From assembly GCA_964405775.1 (NCBI GenBank), contig CAYOPG010000003.1, positions 1 to 64,000 of the forward strand: DNA of 64,000 nt, read 5' to 3'. The notes beneath the pieces are model-generated. The model saw only the letters and a program-made list of their open reading frames with translations. It searched no databases and was not told the origin of the DNA. The position numbers were made by a program, and so were the translations under genes. The stretch is from JAAZFF01 sp964405775 (GTDB taxonomy: Bacteria; Verrucomicrobiota; Kiritimatiellia; RFP12; UBA3636). Of the stretch, positions 58,801-64,000 are shown piece after piece (the first letter of the stretch is position 1; the number at the start of each line of letters is the position of its first letter).

Positions 58801-59699
58801 GCGGTCGGATGGTTGTGCGTTTCGACCTTGATCGGGATGTCGACCTGATCCTTCACAAAACCATAGGTATTTGTGCCGGTGGCGCAAATGAACGAGTCCG
58901 TCTTGTGCCCTTCTATCACGCCGGAGTTGTCAGAATATGCGACAATGGTTCCCTCCGGGTGCTTGGCGTGGGTGTTGCGGATCATTTTGAAAAGGCTCAT
59001 GTCCTTCTTCTCGCCGTCGATTATCCATTCCGCGTTGAAAATCTTGTGCCTGCAATGTTCGGAATTCACTTGGCCGAACATCAGAAGTTCGGTGTCTGTC
59101 GGGTTCTGCCCGGCATCCGTGTAGCACTTGAGGAGATATTCGATTTCATCTTCGGAAAGCGCAAGACCCATTTCTTTGTTGGCTCGCTCCAGCGCGGCGG
59201 AGCCTTCTCCTAAGACGTCGAAAGTGCGCCCAGGAGCCGGCTCAAGCACATCGAAGATGTCGGAGAGATCACAGTAAACACCCTCGATCATGCGGTCGTG
59301 CAGAAGCAGGAAAGCAGGCGCGACCTCAGCTGGGGCAAGCGCTTTGCCTTCGGAGGTTTCTACGAACATTTCGATGGCTCGCTCCACACGCAGCACACGT
59401 ACGAAACCACAGTTGCAGAATATGTCGGTTGCCTTCGACGACCATGGCGATATCGTACCCTTGCGAGGAGCCACGTATATGGCGTTTTTCACCGAAGCGG
59501 GCTCACTGGCCGATGCATCGAGAAGTTCACACGCTCGCGCGAGCATCTCAGCCGGCAACGGCTCGGTGAGATTTAAAATGTATATAAAGTTCGCCCGTAT
59601 CGAGACGGGGCGGCCAATCTTGTCAGACACTGCGGTCTGGAGCTGGTTGAGTCGGAAAGCGGGAAATGCGGAACTGCCGCGGAGGTATGATATTGGCAT
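55821..59699 (-). CDS. purL: phosphoribosylformylglycinamidine synthase
   Basis: PurL turns FGAR, glutamine and ATP into FGAM in purine synthesis. The 1292-residue protein is the long, single-chain type: an N-terminal domain (AFRLNQLQTAVSDKIG), two AIRS-like domains with the conserved HNHPTAISPFPGASTGVGGE region and the GIGGGAASS-like GLGGGAASSLASG glycine loop, a linker, and a C-terminal class I glutaminase with FGVCNGCQMISQLRD (nucleophile Cys) and SAAHGEGLAQF. It contrasts with the three-subunit PurSLQ form. The frame is open to 59783, but ATG 59699 lies at the conserved start and below a good promoter; the extra N-terminal residues would precede the -10 element. Confidence 0.96.
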   Translation of the reverse strand: MPISYLRGSSAFPAFRLNQLQTAVSDKIGRPVSIRANFIYILNLTEPLPAEMLARACELLDASASEPASVKNAIYVAPRKGTISPWSSKATDIFCNCGFVRVLRVERAIEMFVETSEGKALAPAEVAPAFLLLHDRMIEGVYCDLSDIFDVLEPAPGRTFDVLGEGSAALERANKEMGLALSEDEIEYLLKCYTDAGQNPTDTELLMFGQVNSEHCRHKIFNAEWIIDGEKKDMSLFKMIRNTHAKHPEGTIVAYSDNSGVIEGHKTDSFICATGTNTYGFVKDQVDIPIKVETHNHPTAISPFPGASTGVGGEIRDEAATGIGSRSKAGLSGLITSHLRIPGYLQPWEKDASVPPRLATPLQIMTDGPLGGASFGNEFGRPQLCGFFRTFEEDCNGKNYGYHKPIMLAGGMGAISRAMVYKKAIPAGSLIVQLGGPAMRIGLGGGAASSLASGSNDEELDFNSVQRGNAEVQRRCQEVIDSCVALGDANPILAIHDVGAGGLSNACPELIEKTGGKFDLRAIPSEDSSMSPMEIWCCEAQERYVLAIAPENRAAFEKLCERERCPVAFIGVATGDHRLVLVDSHFNNKPIDMAVSDLLGKPPKMTRDVKHAEQSIPAVATDAVQSVPEAFERVLRHPAVADKTFLISITDRAVTGKVHRDQFCGPYQLPVADHAVVTTGYLDTTGSAMACGERTPVAIANGPASGRLAVTEAVLNIATACVGEIGNIKLSANWMCACGEEGEDAKLFDTVHAVGMDFCPELGVSIPVGKDSLSMRSSWQDPATGREHKQISPLSLIVTAFSPVGDVNLAVTPDLKPGVSRLVLVDLSKGRNRLGGSILAQTWNISGGDVPDMDDVQLLRRFFSTLQQLLKEGRILAAHDRSDGGLATTLAEMAISGGRGSVITLPQAADRHSQLAALFSEEPGMVLQIAESELDNVLNAFAEAGLADSVSVIGDVSDDKNFSVSFGGETALDTNIARIRSVWSENSVRMRALRDNPACAEQERFNAADSNDPGMNFRVTYNPDAIPNLLNPSARPRIAICREQGINGQIEMAAAFTIAGFEAVDVHMTDLLNGLVDLASFNGLVACGGFSYGDVLGAGSGWARSVLYNPRLRDMFEKFFNRPATFTFGVCNGCQMISQLRDIIPGAQDWPRFVRNASEQFEARYCTVEIVESPSVLLRGMAGSRIPVSAAHGEGLAQFADAAARDRVIASSCASLRYVDGNGAPTERYPFNPNGSEGGLTGFTSTDGRALIMMPHPERGFRSVQLSYRPADRFTGEAGPWMRLFHNARAFV

Positions 59700-59738
59700 T
59701 GTGTTTATCGCCGGTGTTTGTATTAAAAAGAGGGTTTC

Positions 59739-59767
59739 ATTGTACACCCTAGAGGCTCCACTTTCAA
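59739..59767 (-). promoter_or_regulatory. promoter for purL
   Basis: On the minus strand TTGAAA (59762-59767), 17 nt, TACAAT (59739-59744). Transcription should start near 59731, about 32 nt before the ATG at 59699. Confidence 0.6.
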
Positions 59768-59863
59768 GCGTTCGTTCCGGCATTTTTATACGAAGACAGA
59801 GACTTAAATCGCTTTTCTTATTGACGGGATGACACCAATTATGGTTTCATTCCGCAATTCCCC

Positions 59864-59940
59864 GGGCGATTAGCTCAGTTGGTTAGAGCATTACCTTCAC
59901 ACGGTAGGGGTCACTGGTTCGAGTCCAGTATCGCCCACCA
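59864..59940 (+). tRNA. tRNA-Val (CAC), CCA encoded
   Basis: A complete cloverleaf: acceptor stem GGGCGAT (59864-59870) pairs with ATCGCCC (59930-59936); D arm GCTC/GAGC; anticodon loop TTCACAC gives anticodon CAC for GUG Val; T arm ACTGG-TTCGAGT-CCAGT. Discriminator A and CCA (59938-59940) are genomic. It lies between the divergent purL promoter and the broken M28 peptidase. Eight-base D-loop GG is present (AGTTGGTTA). Confidence 0.97.
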
Positions 59941-59956
59941 TCAAGGATATAAACAA

Positions 59957-61274
59957 ATGACAATACCCGGTGCGTCGGCAGTCCGCCTAGAAAAGCATTT
60001 GCGAAAAATTACCGTTGAGATTGGTGTGCGCCTTGCCGGCTCCGATGCCGAACGCGCCGCCGCTGAATACCTTGTGTCGGAGGCTTCCTCAATCCCGGGA
60101 GTCCGGGTCACATGCGAGGAATTCCCTGTTTGGGAGAGGGCTGTACACCTAGAGTCGCTCGAGGTCGAGATCAATGGAGTCTGGACGCAGTTCGACTGCT
60201 CGCTTTTCGGGGCGGCGCCTTCGACCGACGGCAAAACCTTGGAAGCTCCGCTAGTTTTTTTTCGACACTGCCACAGGTTATCTGCGTGATGACATATCTT
60301 TCCTTCGCGACAAGGCAGTGGTGCATCTGGGTTGCCACATCGAGACCGCCGCCAACTACCGGCGCCTCATGGAGGCAAAGCCGGCGTTCCTTCTTTTTGT
60401 CGATACTCGATATCCCGGCCCTTCAGCCTTGGCTGACGGGCTTTTCCCGGCGTACGTAAATGAATACGGCGCCCTACCGACAATGAACGTCGCGTATGCA
60501 GACGCCCTGCTCTGGAACAAAAAACAAGCCACGCGCGCCCGCCTTTGCGTCGAGGGGTGCCGCCGTAAAAGCGTGTCCCAGAATGTTGTTGTAGATCTCC
60601 CCGGCACAGATCCGGACGCCGGAATAATTTATTTCGGTGGGCATCATGATACGCAGGCCGGCACTGTTGGCGCCAACGACAACGCGGCTTCATCGGCAGC
60701 AATCCTAGAGCTTGCCAGGATGCTTGCTCACGGAGAACGCCGTCGCACATTGCGGCTTATAAGTTTCGGCGCCGAAGAGCAGCTTTCCGTGGGTAGCGCG
60801 GCCTACGTGCGACGCCACAGGCAGGAAGTGGAGCGGGACGGAAGGTTCATGTTCAACTGCGACGGAGCCGCTCCGGTGCTCAGTTGATTATCAATAAACT
60901 ACAACGGCTCCGATGCCTGTCTGGATTTGCTGCGCGATACATTCCACCGCCACGGCTTTTATTTCGAACTAACTAAGGACGTCTTCCCATACACGGATCA
61001 ATTCGCGTTTGCCGTATGCGGCGTTCCAGGCGTCTGGTTCCACCGGAAGAATTGCGTGGCAGGCGTTGTCTCCCATCACCGGCATGACGACACAATGGAA
61101 AACATCAACATCGACCTACTTGCCGCCGAGATTGACGCCGTTGCCGAATTTCTCACCACATTAGCGAACGAATCCTCCTCCGAGGAACTTGCCTGGGATC
61201 AGTCAGAGCTAAAACCGAAAATCGATAAAATCTGGAACAGCATGTTCGGTGGATGGCGCGGTTTTAACGCGTAA
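59957..61274 (+). pseudogene. M28-family metallopeptidase, frameshifted and with in-frame TGA
   Basis: M28 enzymes are aminopeptidases with two zinc ions. The gene begins at ATG 59957 (AAGGA before it). It breaks twice. First, the T-run at 60255-60262 has eight T where seven would join the two frames (LEAPLVF then FDTATGYLRDDISF). Second, the recovered frame carries TGA at 60885-60887 between NCDGAAPVLS and LSINYNGSDACLD, where Trp is most likely (TGG to TGA). The remaining motifs are intact: FGGHHDTQAGTVGANDNA with the first zinc His/Asp, SFGAEEQ with the catalytic Glu pair, and VVSHHRHDD. Two lesions argue for real decay rather than one base-call error. A cytosolic or exported role cannot be told. 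Confidence 0.85.
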
Positions 61275-61335
61275 TATTTTGCCTTTCTACTCATTTTTTG
61301 GCATAATGCCACGGTAATGAGGAGATGATTGGCAA

Positions 61336-64000
61336 ATGACTTTCGCGTATCCAGCTATTCTGCTTTTGTTATGGTTTGTGCCCTGCCCGGCTTTGCTGAT
61401 TCTTTGGCTGCGGCGCCGCGGCAAAAGCCGTGTATCAAAATTGGTCCACCCCAACACAATAAAAAACCGCGGGCAACGGACTTCAGACACGCTGTTCAAC
61501 ACCCAGATAGCGCTGCTCACACTCGCGCTTGCGCTTCTGGTCGTCGCGGCCGCCCGTCCTAGATGGGGGCAGAGAGAGAACGTCTTCATGACAAGCGGTC
61601 GAAACGTTTTGATAATGCTCGACGTTTCCCGCTCAATGCTGGCCAATGATGTGCATCCCAACCGGCTGGAACGCGCCAAAGCGGACGTGGCAGACCTTTT
61701 TGAGGTACTGCAGGGCGACCGCCCCGGCATAATGGCATTCCGAAACGGTGCCGCCCTGCTCTGCCCTTTCACGACGGACATGGCATTCCTCAACCAGACT
61801 CTCGCGGGGATCACGATCGATTCCGCACCGAGAGGTGAAACGGACATCGGCAGCGCGATAGAAGCCGCGCTTCAAACTTTCGAAAATCTGGGAACGGATC
61901 ACAACGCTATCATTCTAATCTCGGATGGAGAGGATCTCTCAGGAAAAGCCGTGGAAAAGGCCGCTGCCGCCGGTGAACGGCGCATACCCATTTTTTGTGT
62001 CGGGATAGGTGACTCGCGCGGCTCAACCATACCCGTCGAAGACTCCGGCGCCGTAATGGAATACCGTGGTGAAAATGTTGTAACAAAGCTGGAAAACAAA
62101 ACGCTGATCGACATCGCCAACGCTTCCAAAGGCAGCTACATCCCGCTCCAGACCGCCGGCACGGGGCGCAACACTCTGGGCTCGCTTTACAACCGCCATG
62201 TACGCGCGATAGAGGCGCAGGAAATGCAGGAACGCCGAGAGACGACTCTGGTGGAGCGTTATCAGATATTTCTGATACCGGCGGTGATCCTTCTTCTCGC
62301 TGGGACCGCACTTTCCTGCGGCCGCCCCGGCAAACGGCGAATGATAAAACAGACCGCCGCCACTGCAACCGCCATACTGCTGTTGGCGCTACCAGCCAAA
62401 TCCATCGCGGCAACTAACGAAACGGTTTCCGCTCCAGCCTCCCCCGCGCCGGGATCACTGACTGATCTCAACGCCAGAGAGATCGGGCGGCGCGCTCAGA
62501 AAGCGTGGCAGGGTGGAGACTCTGCCACCGCCGCCGATTTATACATCCAGGCTCTCGAAAAGGAACAGCTCGATCCGGAACTGACGCAGACGATGCGGTT
62601 CAACGCGGCTATAGCATCGCTGAAAGCCGGCAACTCCGGCAAAGCAGCAGAGATATTCCGTCAAATCGCGTCCGACAACCAATACGGCGACAAGGCTGCC
62701 GAGGGTCTAGGAGTAGCTCTGTTCAGAGCCGCCGAGGCAATGTCTGCAATAGAGCCCGAATCGGTAGAGGATGCGGGCAAAGCGGCCGCTGAAAAACTCA
62801 AGCTGCTCGAAGAGTCTGCCGCCGCCTTCCAGCAGGCTCTGCGCAAACTCCCCGGCGATACGCTCCGCACACAGAACCTACAGGCAGCCCTCGCTGACAT
62901 CCCAGAACTGCGCGCCCAGGCGCACGAAGCAGCTGTTCAGGCGAAATACGGGGATAAAGAGGTCGGCGAGCTTATCACCGAGCTGATAAGCAGGCAGCGG
63001 GAAGTGTTCAAAGGCGCCGCGACAGCGTTCACCAACGATTCCCCCGCACGAATACAACTACTCGAAAATGCCGCCGTAGCTCAGCGAGAAGGCGTCGACA
63101 TGTGGGGCCCGATCCGAGATAAAATGATGGAGGCGGCGAGAACCTCGATCACAAACAACAGCCAGCTCGCGGACTTCCAGTACCAGCTCGATGTTGCGAA
63201 AGACCGCGCCGACGGAGCCGTCGACGCACTTGAAAATCTTGACGAATCCGCGCTGGGGGCAATACGCCAATCCGAGGAGGCGGCAATGGCTATGCTTGCC
63301 TACACAACGGAGCCGCCGGCAGTCCTGCGGCAAGCAATGAATTCTGAGAGCAATGCTTTGGCAGAGGTCTTCGACAAAACCGCCATTCGAACCCCGATCT
63401 CCGAACAGACCATGGCAAACGGCATGTTCAACGTATTCGCCCAGACGTACGGCTCCTGGCTGGACAAGATGATGCCGACACGTACAGAAGCGCCAGACCG
63501 CCACTTCGTATCGACAAACGAAGTGGAAGAAGCTGATTCAAACACCTCCACAAACAAAATGGAGATGACGGAGGCAGTCCGCGCCGAAATCGACGGGCTG
63601 GTGGACAAAACGCTCGGCTCACTCGCCCTTGTGAACATGGGCATAGGCCGTGGCGACGAACTTCTCTCGGGCCAGGCGCGCATCAACGCCAGGCAATCGC
63701 TGGATAACATGCAACTGATATACGACCTATTGCCAAAACCGCCGCAGCAGAATCAACAGCAGGATCAGCAGCAGGAACAGCAAAACAAGGATCAGCAGCA
63801 GCAGCAGTCAAATCAAGACGAAGACAGCCAAAACAAAGAAGACTCTTCAGACTCAGGGGAAGACGAATCCAGCGATAATCAACAACCGCAGATGCCCGAA
63901 CAACAAGAGGAGCAGCAGTCCGAACCGATGCAGGAACCGAAATCAGCCGAGCAAAAAGAAGCTGAACGCATAATGGCTCAAATTCTAAAGCAGGAAAAAG
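61336..64000 (+). CDS. BatA/BatB-like von Willebrand protein with TPR part (cut by window end)
   Basis: The open frame from ATG 61336 runs to the window end (888 codons seen). The first helix (about 3-20) and a second near 55-75 are membrane segments of the Bat type. A von Willebrand A domain follows with the MIDAS DVSRS (96-100), T169 in GETDIGS and SDGED (196-200). A third membrane segment lies near residues 309-327, then TPR-like helices (from about 385: DLYIQALEKEQLDPELTQTM). From about 800 the sequence is Gln/Glu/Asp-rich. A 24-bp palindrome copy codes for WQGGDSAT at 391-398. AGGAG precedes the start by 11 nt. In other bacteria such BatB/BatC proteins sit with MoxR ATPases, expected just beyond the window. 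Confidence 0.85.
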   Translation, partial: MTFAYPAILLLLWFVPCPALLILWLRRRGKSRVSKLVHPNTIKNRGQRTSDTLFNTQIALLTLALALLVVAAARPRWGQRENVFMTSGRNVLIMLDVSRSMLANDVHPNRLERAKADVADLFEVLQGDRPGIMAFRNGAALLCPFTTDMAFLNQTLAGITIDSAPRGETDIGSAIEAALQTFENLGTDHNAIILISDGEDLSGKAVEKAAAAGERRIPIFCVGIGDSRGSTIPVEDSGAVMEYRGENVVTKLENKTLIDIANASKGSYIPLQTAGTGRNTLGSLYNRHVRAIEAQEMQERRETTLVERYQIFLIPAVILLLAGTALSCGRPGKRRMIKQTAATATAILLLALPAKSIAATNETVSAPASPAPGSLTDLNAREIGRRAQKAWQGGDSATAADLYIQALEKEQLDPELTQTMRFNAAIASLKAGNSGKAAEIFRQIASDNQYGDKAAEGLGVALFRAAEAMSAIEPESVEDAGKAAAEKLKLLEESAAAFQQALRKLPGDTLRTQNLQAALADIPELRAQAHEAAVQAKYGDKEVGELITELISRQREVFKGAATAFTNDSPARIQLLENAAVAQREGVDMWGPIRDKMMEAARTSITNNSQLADFQYQLDVAKDRADGAVDALENLDESALGAIRQSEEAAMAMLAYTTEPPAVLRQAMNSESNALAEVFDKTAIRTPISEQTMANGMFNVFAQTYGSWLDKMMPTRTEAPDRHFVSTNEVEEADSNTSTNKMEMTEAVRAEIDGLVDKTLGSLALVNMGIGRGDELLSGQARINARQSLDNMQLIYDLLPKPPQQNQQQDQQQEQQNKDQQQQQSNQDEDSQNKEDSSDSGEDESSDNQQPQMPEQQEEQQSEPMQEPKSAEQKEAERIMAQILKQEK
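62505..62528. repeat. 24-bp palindrome copy inside the von Willebrand/TPR gene
   Basis: Perfect arms GTGGCAGGGT and ACTCTGCCAC around GGAG, read as WQGGDSAT (391-398), the same frame and nearly the same peptide as the copy in gspI. Confidence 0.85.

Noticed and set aside
63740..63820. CAG-rich microsatellite
   Set aside because: Interrupted codons (CAG, CAA, GAT, GAA) show a Gln-rich protein segment, not a simple repeat.
1..64000. CRISPR arrays, insertion sequences, prophage, rRNA
   Set aside because: No regularly spaced repeats, transposase, phage structural genes or rRNA were seen; the Xer recombinase is of housekeeping type in a housekeeping operon.

Overview
Overview. The window is a dense stretch of a Gram-negative, probably anaerobic bacterial chromosome: about 50 protein genes, one tRNA and no gene-free stretch longer than about 270 bases. 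Gram-negative envelope genes are present: an LpxL-type acyltransferase, an ExbB/ExbD/TonB-like set, an outer-membrane barrel and type II secretion minor pseudopilins. A flavodiiron protein and ferritin suggest an anaerobe that meets some oxygen. Terpene-cyclase-fold repeat proteins, a Batl-type von Willebrand protein, a MurC-MurB fusion and carbohydrate-active enzymes fit the Planctomycetes-Verrucomicrobia-Lentisphaerae-Kiritimatiellota group, perhaps a gut Kiritimatiellota member. That placement is inference from gene style, not from a marker gene search.

Layout. 1-8.3 kb: ferritin, fused MurC-MurB, then leftward rimO, a ClC channel, rnc, a Xer recombinase and a small lipoprotein. 8.4-14 kb: flavodiiron protein facing two large polytopic membrane proteins. 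14-19.6 kb: an ECF sigma factor with a membrane partner and a glycosidase/deacetylase-like enzyme, a Spy-like repeat protein, a Whirly-like protein and an orphan HTH protein. 19.7-25.9 kb: uxaC, rsfS, lpxL, ahcY, then leftward rpoZ-smpB-ribF. 26-35 kb: an esterase, an NfeD-like/flotillin pair and a leftward glycosidase cluster (GH5, an unclassified TIM barrel, and a GH42 enzyme broken by an amber codon). 35-46 kb: TPR lipoprotein-ExbB-ExbD-TonB-like operon, sialate O-acetylesterase, a TonB-like/terpene-cyclase-fold protein and two GT4 glycosyltransferases. 46-64 kb: an ABC-F protein, leuB followed by gspI-gspJ-gspK and mtaB, a URO-D family protein, manA, purL, tRNA-Val, a decayed M28 peptidase and a von Willebrand/TPR protein cut by the window end.

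Main observations beyond genes. (1) A 24-bp palindromic repeat (arms GTGGCAGRGT and ACYCTGCCAC around 4 nt) occurs about eight times, nearly always inside coding sequence and without breaking the frame. (2) Both 100-N gaps are flanked by identical 55-bp ends, the signature of k=55 contig overlaps; merging the ends restores a clean reading frame in both genes. (3) Two enzymes carry Trp-to-stop lesions (TAG at 34778-34780, TGA at 60885-60887), the second also with a poly-T frameshift. (4) gspI appears to start at ATA overlapping the leuB stop. (5) Many promoters share a form TTGnnn-N17/18-TAGAAT/TATAAT, often with an extended -10 TG, and two of them predict leaderless mRNAs.
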